From positions 1 through 64,000 of the forward strand of contig JAPEVF010000217.1 in NCBI GenBank assembly GCA_029747585.1: a DNA stretch of 64,000 nucleotides. Reading direction: 5' to 3'. Position numbers and translations under genes: made by a program. Below, piece after piece: positions 1 through 11,436 of this stretch. The first letter of the stretch is position 1, and each line of letters opens with the position of its first letter. The stretch comes from Pleurotus djamor. Taxonomy: Eukaryota > Basidiomycota > Agaricomycetes > Agaricales > Pleurotaceae. A model generated the notes under the pieces. It was not told where the DNA came from. It did not search any database and saw only the letters and a list, made by a program, of their open reading frames with translations.

Positions 1-479
1 AGGTACGCATAGCCTGATGAGACCTTGAGGCTCAATGATAGAAGTGGGCCGGAAGGTTCAAGGGCACGAGGCATTCTACGAACATTCGGTCGACCAACCA
101 GAGAATTGATGTTGCTTGATTGGGATATATGAAGGGTTGAGGCTCACCGATGAAATAAGCCTGAAGGGGGAGACGACCTGATCAGGCATTATAGTGACCT
201 ATTCAAGAAAAAAGAAGCATTCGAAGCTGTCAAACGCCTGAGGCTCAAAAGCATTTCAGGCCTTCAGAGGGGTCTATAAATGGTCATCAATTAACCTGAG
301 GGCCCATATTTAAAATTAAAAGAGGTGCCTTAGGTGCCGATCACTCAGACTTCCAGGCTTGCTGGCACTGACATCTCCATACTGACACTGACACTGACCC
401 TCGTTCTCTTGTTGCACTTACTCTCTTTCACGCCTGCCCTCAAATAACAGCTTCTAACTCGTCTATTTCCTGAGTGAAC
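1..479 (+). promoter_or_regulatory. 5' flank of the GH47 mannosidase gene
   Basis: No coding region is supported here. The stretch holds three exact copies of the 9-mer TGAGGCTCA at 26-34, 138-146 and 239-247, a TATA-like TCTATAAATG at about 273, and AT-rich sequence near 308-320. The GH47 reading frame starts at 480. The 9-mer is an imperfect dyad, TGA-N3-TCA, so a bZIP-type site is possible, but that is inference. Confidence 0.5.
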
Positions 480-2938
480 ATGGAGTGTTCACCGCAGTCG
501 AGATACGTACGACGTATTCGTCGCCATCCCAAGTTCTCGTTTATGGCCTTTGTGGGAGGAGTGTGTCTACTCTCTTACTCGGTGAGTACAATTCGAAAAT
601 GTTTGCGCGGATCAGCAAATCCTTACGTCGATTCAAGTACCTCTCACCGTGGCTCTCCGACACACCACTCAAGTCTCGTCTCGGTCATGATGAAGACATA
701 TTTCCTTCGTATCTTGGTGCAGATTTAGAGAAACAAGCAGCAATAGTAGAGGCGTTCAAGGTGTGTAATTCTCTTTTTGACTGTCTATATGGGTCTTTCT
801 CAAGTGACTTACCGGGCCAGCACGCATGGAGCAGTTATGGTGAGTGCTATTTGCCTGTTGACGCAGAGTACACTCTGACTTGGCTGGTAGAGAGGGATGC
901 GATGGGGAACGACGAATACCATCCAATAAGCCACCGGGGCTCAAATCTCACTGTTAATGGTGGAATTGGATACACCGTCGCCGACGCCATTGACACGATG
1001 TACATCATGGGTCTGAAGGCTGAATACGCACGAGCCCGGGAATGGATAAAGACATCACTATCATTTGAACGACAGGGAAACTATAATACTTTCGAGGTAT
1101 GTCATCGCAATGCGTAGCACCCTTGGTTCGCTACTAGAATAACTTTGCTTCCAGACCACCATTCGAGTCCTCGGCGGCCTTCTTGCAACTTACCATCTAA
1201 CCAACGACGACCTCTTTCTTGACCGTGCGGATGACCTTGGTTCTCGTCTCTTGAGCTCCTTCGACACACCCTCTGGACTACCTCTTCCTATGGCGGACCT
1301 CGCACGCCGTGTAGGTGTTCACGATCAATGGATTTCTTCCCAAGTTAGCACAGCGGAAGCCTCGACACTACAGCTTGAGTTCCGCTATCTGGCAGAATTG
1401 ACAGGGAAGACGGAGTACTGGTATAAAGTCGAGAAGGTGATGGAAATCATCGACAAGGCTGCACTTCCTCACCATCTTGTTCCAATTTATATGGAGTGAG
1501 TTTATGGTGCCCCCAGGTATCGGTTCTTCTAACGAACCATTTGGCCAGTGCCAACACTGGCGCTTTTATGCAGGCAGACATCCGTCTCGGCTCTCGCGGT
1601 GATTCTTACTACGAATACCTACTGTGAGTCTTTGCTTTGCTGGTCTGTGTCTATGCCAATGCTCGTTTGCCTGACAGGAAGCAGTACATACAAACAGTAA
1701 GTCCCTGTTCTAGTGGTGCTCAGAGTCCATCTTCTCACTCCCAAGCAGAACTTCACAGAACCGGTCTATAAAAAGGTTGGGCTCGCAGGCCATTTTGCGC
1801 TATCTACTCCTATCTCACTGGTTCGCGGTAGATGTACGACGAAACCATGCAAGGCCTACATGATAAGCTTGTCCAGAAGACGCCAGAAAAGCATATGACA
1901 TACATAGCAGAACTTTTGCCCTCTAGTGGTAACGAGTCAGTGCGTTCCAATGTCTTTCTATTCATCCGCTGACATCCGCGGTAGCTACACTCTGTCACCC
2001 AAGCAAGACCACCTTGTCTGCTTCCTCGCCGGCTCGCTGTTGCTGGGGGCTACAACGTCGGGGGCTTTGGAGGGAGGTGTATCAGTACCGCCTCGTATGG
2101 AAGAGCTTTCAGTTCAAGGTCAACGTGACTGGCATACTGGAATTGAACTTCTGGAGACGTGTGTGGCTACATACTTCGAGTCTGAAACGTAAGTGAGCAA
2201 ACTTTGTCCACTCTCATCGTTCTAAAGTAATCCTCAGTGGCCTCTCTCCTGAGATTGCTATGTTCTATACAGAAAAACAACCCGACTCTCCGCGAGATTG
2301 GTACATCAAGAATTCACGGTCAGCTTCTCGAACATTGTATCCACTCCCTACTTATATTTCCCGCCTAGACGAGGTGGCCCGGCGTCCTACGATGCTCGGT
2401 ATATGCTCCGGTTTGTCTGACCTACAACCATAACCTTCCATCCATCTCACCTCTTTCCAGGCCCGAAACCGTCGAGTCCATATTTATAGCCTGGCGACTG
2501 ACTGGCGATACCCGTTATCGTGAATATGCTTGGAGGATCTTCGAAGCCATTGATAAACACTGTCGTTTGGATGATGGTGGCTACGCTACCATTCTTGATG
2601 TTGACACGGTTCCGTCTCGACGAGACGATAAGCAAGAAACGTTTTTCCTGGTGAGTGTCGCCTTTCCCCAGGTTGATCTGCTGCCTAACATGCCATGATG
2701 TAGAGCGAAACATTGAAATACCTTTATCTGACCTTCACCGATTCCAACGTGATATCTCTGAAAGGTGAGCCTCCGCGACTTTCCTTGACATCTCAATCCC
2801 TAATCTTGACGTCCCTAGAAAACGTCTTCAACACCGAAGTAAGTTGTCTGAAACGAGCATTGTGCGCTACTGACATTACTTGCCTAGGCACACCCTCTAC
2901 CCATCTTTGATCCTACCATCACGCCAGCATTTCCATAA
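480..2938 (+). CDS. Class I alpha-1,2-mannosidase, GH47, type II membrane protein
   Basis: Trims alpha-1,2-linked mannose from N-glycans in the ER or Golgi. The ATG at 480 opens a basic N-terminus followed by a hydrophobic anchor (FSFMAFVGGVCLLSYS). Introns at 582-637, 761-820 and 840-890 join AIVEAFK to HAWSSY to ERDAMGNDEYHP, the usual GH47 N-terminal block. Next come GGIGYTVADAIDTMYIMGL, GAFMQADIRLGS, LSPKQDHLVCFLAGSL, YMLRPETVESIFIAWRLTGD and, across the last intron, VFNTEAHPLPIF. These match family motifs in order, and the protein ends about 15 residues after FNTEAHP. There are about ten exons, one only 19 nt (821-839). The choice between ER-type and Golgi-type subfamilies was not resolved. 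Confidence 0.93.
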
Positions 2939-3091
2939 AATTAGCTTGCACACTGCTATCTTGATTTCGCGGTCAATATTGTATCATCTAGACATTCGGA
3001 TTACGTTCGTTACGTTCACATTATATATACCATAATTTGAGTATTGAGAAGATAGACTGGTTGGGCGTAGAGGGTATATGGAGGAAGGAAG

Positions 3092-5029
3092 CTAATTCAC
3101 GCGCTTTCGAATGGAAAAGCGAGTGCTAAAGTCAGGCAACCGAGTTGTTTCGAACCATGACGCCCTCCGTGGCGAGGCGACTTCATCTAGACGCAAATCG
3201 TAGTCATACACGAGGCGCGCGACCACGAGCTTCAAGATTGAAGAAGCTAGGAATCGACCAGGACATGCATCTGGACCATGACCCCAAGCCAAGAAGTCAG
3301 AGCTAGTATGGACCAACTGGTGACGTATTTGGGGGTTATTTGGATCGGAAACGGACCGCAGCGGGTCGAATGCGTTCGGGTATGTGTAGCGCCGTGGATC
3401 GTGATGTATTTCTGAAGAAAGAACTGAAAGCGTAAAGCCAGAAGGTATGGTCACACCGTTCGAGAAGGTGAATGGCTTCATCGCCTTCCGTGACATGGTG
3501 CCTAGATGTGGTGTAATCTGACCATTCAAAAAATATAAACATGTTGGTTGATGCTCACAAGAGTGATAAGACCCAAGCCGCAGGCTTTCTTTGACAAAAC
3601 TGTCAACGGTGATCATGGAGTCCAGCGCAGCTTGCGACCACTCGTGGTCCTTGACAGCTCGATTCACCTCCTTCCTCAGCAGTTTAAGGCAAGCCGGGTC
3701 CTCAATCATGCGTTTCATAATTTCATAACACATCTTGTAAACGTCAGTCAAGGATTAGACACAGAATAATAAAGAACATTTACCAACGATAGAGGGACCA
3801 TAGAAAATATGGGGATATAAAGGAGGAAGTTGAATTCGGGTGTATGAGTGCTGTCCCAACCATCGCTCAGGAGACAAGCAAGGTAATCAGCCTGATGATC
3901 GCATGAGAAAGGTAGGATCCGTGGATGGAGGGGAGTTACCGGTACGTCAAGCGGGGTTTGTCTGAGACCGCTGGTGATAGCATTCAAAGCACGAGAAAGA
4001 TGCCAGCGAATGATGTTGAGATAGAAAGGTCTGCAGAAGGGATCAACGTTAGTGGTACTTGGAAGAAGCAAACGGCCGAATGAATGACCTTGCTACACCC
4101 CTAGGCAAGATACTGAACGCTGGCATGATACGGAGGAGTGTTCTGACTGAATCCTGGCAATGTGAAACGTAGTCCAAACGACGCTCTACACATTCTTTGT
4201 AAGTTCCCCAGGAGGAATGCGATCGAACATACGAAGTGGCAGGCCGACCGTCATACGAGACCAGATGTAGCTGACCAGATGCACCGAAGTACTCATGAGT
4301 GGTTGGTCAGTCCATGTGAGCGGATTCGTGTTCAGAGAGTTCGTAGGAAGTTGGTCGAAGGCATCTATGGCTCCTTGATTCAGCTCCGCGAATACAATGT
4401 CATGGGACAATCGAGTGAGTCGAAGGAGGAGTTCTTTGTGGTATGCTAGGCAGTCTTCGGCGCCAAGACCCAGTGTATACGGTGTCATAGTTGTCTGCAA
4501 ACATTGCGTTGAGATCGTATATAAGTAAGGAATGAACTAGGTTTGAGTGTGCACATACCTCCATAGCGGCTCGCTCAGAGCTCAGTAAGTCACTAGACTG
4601 CATGCGCATCTCTTCAATCAATCGCGTCCCGCATACAAAGATCCTCCACCCAGTCCACGTCGCTACGCGAAATATGCCTTCAGGATGCTGGAAGAGACGC
4701 GTCTACTCAGTCTTCTTCATAGAGCACATCGGTCACTGAAACGCACGGTCTGATATCCTTCCCTGAGTATATCGTTTGCTTGAAAGAGGAATCTCGTCGC
4801 AGTAATGTAAAGGAGAAACGGCTGTGAGAAGCCAACGACAGGAATGGCATCTAACTAGTGCGGAGTCGATGATATAAAGGTTAGCAGCCCGAGCCACAGC
4901 AAAGACTCGGAACAACCATACCTCGGCTTGCGCACGCAGATTTGCTCTGAATATGTAGGAGAGAGTCAGTAGCACGATGCTAATGACGATGAAGGCGTAG
5001 GACTGTTCATCGTCGACAACATCGACCAT
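3092..5029 (-). CDS. Cytochrome P450 monooxygenase
   Basis: Haem-thiolate monooxygenase, probably ER-anchored. The first ATG (5029) is followed within 12 codons by the hydrophobic stretch FIVISIVLLTLSYIF. Visible motifs are the K-helix ExxR (VKESLR), the downstream Arg region (HHDPRRYTYPNAFDPLRS) and the haem loop WGHGPDACPGRF with its Cys ligand. The Phe that usually begins the FxxGxRxCxG loop is Trp here, a change also found in fungal P450s. Several short introns split the N-terminal half, so those boundaries are approximate. There is no neighbouring biosynthetic core enzyme, so the substrate cannot be inferred. It is divergent from the SFGH gene. Confidence 0.88.
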
Positions 5030-5056
5030 GACGTGATGGTGAAAGCGTTCGTTCAC

Positions 5057-5171
5057 GCCGCGTCCCTAAATGAAGCATGCCACGTGATTACCATGATCAG
5101 GAGGTACGGTCCCCAGGACCACGGCGTAAGTTACTCACACTGCTCCATCTCATCGATATCATCAGTTGAAC
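5057..5171. promoter_or_regulatory. Short divergent promoter (P450 / SFGH) with CACGTG
   Basis: About 140 bp separate the two start codons. A CACGTG E-box lies at 5091-5096 and reads ATCACGTG on the minus strand. The same RTCACGTG core occurs in three other intergenic promoters of this window. Confidence 0.4.
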
Positions 5172-6451
5172 ATGGATACCGCATTGGAGAAGGTCTCTTC
5201 GAATAAAGCGTTTGCGGGGGAGCTCATAAAATACAAATTCAAAGTACGAATTCCCTAAACTGCTTGATTAGCACACAAATGACGTGAAGCCATTCTACTA
5301 CTGACGCGAAACAGTCTGCTGCACTTGGAGGGCTCTATGCCAACTTCAACTTGTACCTCCCGCCGAGCTCCGCCAAGGGAAAGGTCCCCTTGCTCACGTA
5401 CCTCGCGGGCTTGACGTGCACTGAAGATAACGGGTAAGGTGCCCCTGTCAAAGCACCCTTGATCGTAAATCACCTCACGGATTCATTTAAACGTCAAGCA
5501 CCCAAAAAGGCGGTTTCTTAGCCCATGCTTCCGAGGAAGGTATCGCGCTATTGTTTCCAGACACATCCCCGAGAGGCGCTGGAATCGAGGGCGAGGATGA
5601 TAGTTGGGACTTTGGGACTGGTAAACCCATATTATTGCTTCTCCATTGGTCCGATTGTGACGACTGGCTTAGGTGCTGGATTCTACGTGAATGCAACTAA
5701 TCCCAAGTTTTCCGCTCACTATAACATGTTCACTCATGTAACGTTGGAGTTACCTCAAGTCATAGAGGCAGCGGGCCTCCCAATCGTATGGTATTCGAGC
5801 TAAGCTCGCTTTGCCCGACGTTAAACCACTTGCCCTAGGACACTACTCGCCAGTCCATCTTTGGACACTCCATGGGAGGCCACGGTGCTCTCACGATCTA
5901 CTTACGCCTCTTGTCGAAGACCAAGCAGTACCGGTCTGCATCTGCGTTTGCCCCGATCTCAAACCCTACCAAGTGTCCCTGGGGCGACAAGGCATTCACA
6001 GGTTACCTCCAGAATGGACTTGAGGAGGGGAAAGAATACGACGCGACTGAGCTCATAGCAAAGAGTACTTCAGACTCAGTTCACATTCTCGTCGACTATG
6101 TACGGCCGTTCTCCTGCTAAGATGGATTGTATTATTGAGTCGTTCTAGGGCACCGGCGATAATTTCTACAAGCAAGGCCAACTTCTTCCAGAGAACTTCC
6201 TCCAGGCTGCTAGGAGTGCAGGTCACGACGAACTGAAGGTCCGAGTGCGTAGCCAGGAGGATTACGATCACAGTTACTTCTTCGTAAGCTTTGGATTTTA
6301 CTCTAGCAATTCCGAACGGTACACCAACTTGGTTCTGACCCAGATCTCTACCTTCGCTGCGGATCACATCCATTGTATGTCACTACAGTTCTCTGCGGAT
6401 TTTTGATACTAATAGAGTCCCGAAGTCCATGCGAACTTCCTCAAAGCCTGA
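5172..6451 (+). CDS. S-formylglutathione hydrolase (esterase D family)
   Basis: Hydrolyses S-formylglutathione to formate and glutathione, the second step of glutathione-dependent formaldehyde detoxification in the cytosol. ATG 5172 gives [18 protein letters not shown]. After splicing, the conserved blocks [40 protein letters not shown], nucleophile elbow [41 protein letters not shown] (acid Asp) and DYDHSYFFI (His) appear in order. All three catalytic residues are present. The last intron joins ADHIH to FHANFLKA and stop at 6449-6451. Length matches the roughly 280-residue family. Confidence 0.95.
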
Positions 6452-6635
6452 ACCAGAATGAGCAACATAGGATTGATATTTAACAGTCATAGTGTTGAGC
6501 ATGCATCCGACATAGTAAGCCGTGTAGAGACCAAGTTGTCGTCAATGGAAGTCGTCAATGGAAGATCAGTATCAGAGAAGAGCAGTAATCCACGAAAACA
6601 GTAGCACCGGACGATAGAAAGCACGAGCAACAGGA

Positions 6636-8696
6636 TCAACCCAGAACACGGTCGTGATAAGCAGCATCGAGAGCATCCTGATCTGAGAGAATCCATTTAC
6701 TTTGCATAGCGGAGTAGACGGTAGCACGGCGGAGGTGGTCACGAATGAGCAATCGTTCAGCAAGGGCCCTCGCTACTCCGAAGTTGTATTAGCGGTCGAA
6801 ATCTCTGAATTCGAAAGTTGGAACCAACCATTAGGTAAGGGCGTCCATATTGCCTCTCGGAATTCAATTTGGCCGTGCAAGATCCTGTGTTTAACACGGT
6901 CTTCATTCCTGAAATAAGCGGCTTGCGAATGTTGTGTACAGGGTTCTTGTGGCACAGAAAACTCCTGGGAGTCTGGTACAACTTCTTGCCAGTCAGAGGT
7001 GGCGCGCGAAGGTGGGTCGAAATCGAAAGGGTGGAATCCTCTGGGTGCATCATGTAAGCGGTCAAAATAGGCAAGGTAAGATTTCCATGCGTACGAGATC
7101 ATTATAAAAAGTATGACGCCGGCGCTCCAGCAGTCGGAGGGCATCCTGACGGAGACGTCAGTTAGGATCATTGAGAACGGTAGTGAGAAGCGGGTCACCC
7201 AACGTATCCCAAGTGCTTATTGTCAAGGGCAAGAATCCCCTCGGGCGGCAAGTAGGAGACTGTACCGCAAACGTTCAGCGTTTCTTGGTAAGACTTCGGG
7301 CGCGCTAACCCGAAGTCAGCTATTTGGATACGAGGATAGGGACCGGGAGTGAAGAGCAAGATATTTTCGGGCTATGTTGTGGTCCAGGTCAATGACAGCC
7401 AATGAAGAGGTTCGGAGAAACAAACTTTGATGTCTGAGCAAGCATGGATTAGAAACTGTTTTGTAGCTATCAGAATTAGCGTTCACGTTACCTCGGTGAG
7501 AAATCAACTTATCGTGAAGATAAGTCAGTCCCTTGAGCAGTTGATACATGATATACTTGGCTTCCCCTTCGCAAAGGCGATTCTCCGTTTCATGGTGACT
7601 TGTGATGTATGTGAAGAGATCGCCTCCGGTACAAAGCTGTAGAAATATATGCCTGTGGAGAGAAATCAAGCAAGCGCACGTGATAGATGAAAGAATCTGG
7701 ACGCACAGAAATTTCCCGTTGTGTTCAACATCGTATGCCCGATTGATGTTGGCCTACAGTAATGAATGAGCAAGACACGGGGCGAACCGGACTAAAGCAT
7801 ACGTGATCCAGTGCGAGAAGTATGCGAACTTCCTTCCAGACTTGACTTAGTTCATGACCCTTCTTAGCCTTGATAGTTTTGCAGGCCACCTGTCGATGTT
7901 TTTGTTTATCTACTGCCAGGTGGACCGTCGCAAAGCTACCACTGCCCAAGCAATGAGACGTTATGACGTATTCCCCGACACACTACAAGAGTACTGTCAG
8001 TACAAGCATCGTCACAGTTAGAACCAACCAACTTTCTGCATGGGACGAAACGGGGGAGTTGGGTCGAAGATATGGACTTTTTCTTTGGGTTCGTCCGAAA
8101 CATGAATGCATTTAAACGCTGTCACCCTGATCAATATGCCGTTTCCAAGACAGACTTGAATACATACTCAAGGAAGATGGTATCTCCAATGTGTCTCCAT
8201 GCATGAGGATCACGGACGTCCGGCGTATCATGTGTCCGTTGAGGATCAACCCGTTTGTCGACAGGTCCTAGAAGGAATGAGCATGCGTCGGTAGGCATGC
8301 TAAGAGCTGAGGACGTTTTTACCTGACATGATACTATGACCTCTCCGGTACCGGAGCTCACGCTGAGACCGAGAGGTAAATGCGTTATAAAGATTCACGA
8401 ACAAGAGACGCACGCATATAGTTTGCAGTGGAGGTTCGACACGTATACGTCTTGAATCACGTAGGTGCTTTTGACACTCGGTCAGCATTCGACGATACTA
8501 GTAGCATATCAGTCCGTACCACATCTTGGGGTTGCGACCGATGGTGACTGGCCTGTTGATACTGAGGACGATGGCTAGGACAGCTCAGCGTTAGCCAAGC
8601 TCGGGATTGGAATGCCATACCTTCTTTGCGGCCGTTGTTTACTGTGACGAGCTTCGCGCAAATACGACGCTTGGACAGGGATTCGTCGTCGAGCAT
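6636..8696 (-). CDS. FHA-domain Ser/Thr kinase, Rad53/Chk2/Dun1-like
   Basis: Probable DNA-damage checkpoint kinase. N-terminal FHA domain: RRICAKLVTVNNGRKE, then VTIGRNPK, then the phosphothreonine-binding loop VSNLHCKLYA, then DLSTNGLILNG and MHGDTLEIPS, assembled over five exons. The kinase domain has the glycine loop GSGSFATVHLA, VACK lysine, WKEVRIL glutamate, CTGGDLFTYI, catalytic loop HRDIKPENILLF, IADFGLA, CGTVSYLPPEG and DCWSAGVILFIMI. It ends with RRATVYSAMQSKWILSD, which resembles the Rad53 kinase C-lobe. HRDIKPEN forms only if the 8-nt exon at 7426-7433 is used. ATG 8696 is the first in frame; N bases lie just upstream. Rad53's second FHA domain is absent, so the layout is closer to Chk2, Cds1 or Dun1. 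Confidence 0.88.
7426..7433 (-). other. 8-nt microexon in the FHA kinase gene
   Basis: Reads ACATCAAA on the minus strand. Its upstream intron is 7434-7491 (58 nt, GT..AG) and its downstream intron 7372-7425 (54 nt, GT..AG). With the last G of the preceding exon it encodes Asp-Ile-Lys of HRDIKPEN. Omitting it breaks the frame and removes the catalytic Asp and Lys. Confidence 0.8.
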
Positions 8697-8838
8697 GGCG
8701 GCNGTGAGTGAGGGTCAGATTAGNAACGCGTTGGGAGGAAGTAAGGAAACAAGTTTCTCAGAAGCGCTCATCGCTGACCTCCAAAATTGGACACGTAAAT
8801 AGATACAAATAACGCGAACTAGGCACCACAGCGCACGA

Positions 8839-11205
8839 TCAATCATAACCCTTCCCGCTTCGTTGCTTTACGCGCTTCATTTTCTTGTGCTGCTTCTTCC
8901 CCCTACCTAGCTCATTTGCTACACCGGTGACAGCCATTATCCTAGCTTGACGGGCATCGACCGGGGTACCATCGTCCATTACTGAATTCTGATGAGGGAA
9001 GAATTTGGCGCGACTGAATTGACCACCATTGCGGACCGAGCCTTGGACCAGAGGCCTGGCACCGAGGGTTGTTTGNTTATCAAAGAACGCATTGTCCAGC
9101 GCTAGAGTCTGATNTCCCGAGCCTGCATGTTTGGAATTACTTGGAGTGAACGGGATGAAGGTGTCTGCATTCTGGCCAACCCTCGTAGCGGGGGCACGTT
9201 TCTTCTGTGCGGCCCTTAGNACGGCGATTTCATGTTGCCTTTCATTGAAAGATATCGCCGAGATGCCTGGGGGAGGGTGGGCATAGAGCAATTTGGCGTT
9301 CACGTAGTCCTTGAGCACATAACGAGCCGCGCGAGCTTCGTCCGGATTACCTTGCCCCGAACGCATGAACCCTCTCGCAACTGCAAAATGGTAAGCTGAA
9401 TGAAAACGACCGTATGATGTAACTGACCTGCATAGGCAACAAGCAAGCTCTCGGCGGTGATCTTACCATCACCGCCTTCTTCGACGCTTTTGGACTTGAT
9501 CGTCAANCCGTAGACGGCNTCCAAAACTGATTTGGGAATACGGTCTACGACCAACGCCACGGGCCCTGTGTGTTCTCGCAATTGATCAATTGGGAGCACA
9601 CCGTCACAGACAAGATCTGCCTTTGTCGTCGCAAATTGCGGGAATACCAAGCCGGGACAATCACATAAGACGATGNTGTCAGAAAGATGAATCGTTTGGA
9701 AGTGCTTCGTCTTCCCGGGTGTTGACGATACGCTGACCTTCTTTTCGCCCAACAGGGAATTGATCGTACTGGACTTCCCAACATTTGGGTAGCCAACCAA
9801 TCCAACCTGCAATTTTGGAGGTACTTTGCCATCCGAATCGGCGAACTCTGGGAACACCTAGCATCAGCTGTGCNACAGTTAGAGCAACAATTGACGCACC
9901 TGCAAGATCAGGACTGGAATTCAAGAATAATTCTTCAAGCTCAAGAACAGATAGCACTCGCGCNCGAGGATCCTGACCATCGTCCGATTCTTCTGCTGAA
10001 AAGTAATTTTCATCATCCGAATCTGATTCGGAGTCAGTTTCGGACGGTAAAGGCTNCTCATCATCGGACTCTGGAAGGTCCTCAGCAACGTCCCCATCAG
10101 TCGGTTCGGTTTCTTGACCTTCTGTGTTGGAGGTATCTTCCGCCTCAGCCTTCGACGCTGAAGCAGCTAACGCNTCTCTCCTAGCNTGCTGCAAGGCGGC
10201 TGCATTCATGGCTGAGAAGAAGGCAAACTTAATTCCTTGCGAATCGAAGTAATCTGCCCAAAGACGTCTGAACAGATCATTATTACGATTTCAGACTGCA
10301 AGGCAAAATCACGCACCTTTGCTTTGTAGTCAAGAGGTCTGCTTTATTGATGAGCAACAAATTCCGCCGTTTGCCCTTTCCAGTTCCACTTTCGCCTTCG
10401 GGCCCTTCAACATCGAGAACGTACGATTCAAGGTCTTCACAACGGAAACGGAGTGGGTTACGTGCATCCACGATTTGCACGACAAGATGAGAACGCTCCA
10501 CAACTCGCCAGAGCTGCCTCCAGACTTCGAGATTACGTTCGAACGGGGTGAGAAGGAAGGATTCTTGTTCTTGTAGTCTATGGGATATGGGTGAGAACGG
10601 ATAGAAAAAATCCTCAGCATACGACTCACACTGCAAGGCCTCGTCTCCAATCTAGGAAAGCATCCTTCTCTTGTCGATCCAGCTCAGCAGTCGTCATATT
10701 TTTGGTCCAGGGTGGCCGCCGAGGAACCCTAAGCTTTCCTTTGTTTTCTCTGTGTCTCTGCAACATTGATCGTTCTTCCTGTTCCCCAAGTAGATATGGA
10801 TTTCGACGAGAGCCACTTGATGACTGTATTATTTTGACATTGTTGCGCTCTATAGCTGATCAGTTGAAACCCCATAACAAAGCGATTTGCGACTTACCTG
10901 CAGTGAAATCCACACCAGCAAGTTGTGCAGTACTAAAGAATTCATCTAGATCCCGCTCCTGAGTCACCGATTTCAGACGAGAAGTTTGATCCACGTCTGT
11001 CGTAAACTATAGGAATCATTGATAAGTTGCGCTCGATCTGTGAGCGAAAGACGTACCAGACCAGATTCTTGCATTCGTCGCGCATCCTTGATCTTTCTAT
11101 TGATGATCGCCCGACCGAGGCCACTCGGATTTTGATCTTTTCCTTTAGGAGGCTACTAGGTCTTGTCTCAGACATATCTTCGAGGTGCGTGTGTAGTCTT
11201 ACCAT
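8839..11205 (-). CDS. LSG1: Large ribosomal subunit GTPase 1
   Basis: Circularly permuted GTPase that removes the Nmd3 export adaptor from cytoplasmic pre-60S subunits. The N-terminal [10 protein letters not shown] and [11 protein letters not shown]...AQLAGVDF blocks are typical of Lsg1. Then follow [39 protein letters not shown] (G4/G5 side), [11 protein letters not shown] (NKAD), an acidic insert (about 9960-10160), [19 protein letters not shown] (P-loop after the NKAD motif), [21 protein letters not shown] and a very basic C-terminus. The coding start is the ATG at 11203-11205, followed at once by an intron (11153-11202), giving [12 protein letters not shown] after splicing. Several N bases fall in frame. 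Stop is 8839-8841. Confidence 0.95.
11153..11202 (-). other. Intron directly after the LSG1 start codon
   Basis: The ATG is followed by GTAAGAC, and the 50-nt intron ends CTAGTAG. The next exon, CCTCCTAAAGGAAAAG, continues as PPKGK into the conserved [10 protein letters not shown] block. Reading from the nearby ATG at about 11174 meets stops in the LSG1 frame, so the coding part of exon 1 is only 3 nt. Confidence 0.75.
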
Positions 11206-11436
11206 TTTATGGATCGGCGAAGGGGGGTTATGATGTTTTCGGTAATGAAGGCAGCCAAAATTTATATCGCAACCTGATTGTGATCGCTGAGTCAGATTAT
11301 GAGACCGAGGAAAGATGACGTCACTCCGAAATTTCGCTGAAGCGATTCGCATTACTACGGATTATACAGGGACTCGGGAGTCCATTACAAAGGACTGTAG
11401 ATTCTATCAAACCCATATTACGGAAGTATATGTACT
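11206..11436 (-). promoter_or_regulatory. LSG1 promoter with bZIP-type sites
   Basis: Upstream of LSG1 on its strand lie a perfect CRE, TGACGTCA, at 11316-11323 and a TGAGTCA (AP-1/Gcn4 core) at 11288-11294. They are about 110 and 85 bp from the ATG. Their function is inferred from consensus only. Confidence 0.45.

Noticed and set aside
1..479. Transposon remnant at the left edge
   Set aside because: No coding similarity or terminal inverted repeats are visible; the three 9-mers alone are too little evidence.
3092..5029. Secondary-metabolite cluster around the P450
   Set aside because: Neighbours are a glycan-trimming mannosidase and a formaldehyde-detoxifying esterase; no core synthase, transporter or regulator is adjacent.
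7316..7669. Kinase domain that seems to lack the catalytic Asp (SHRG read-through)
   Set aside because: The open frame runs into an intron. The 8-nt exon at 7426-7433 supplies Asp-Ile-Lys, so the kinase looks active.
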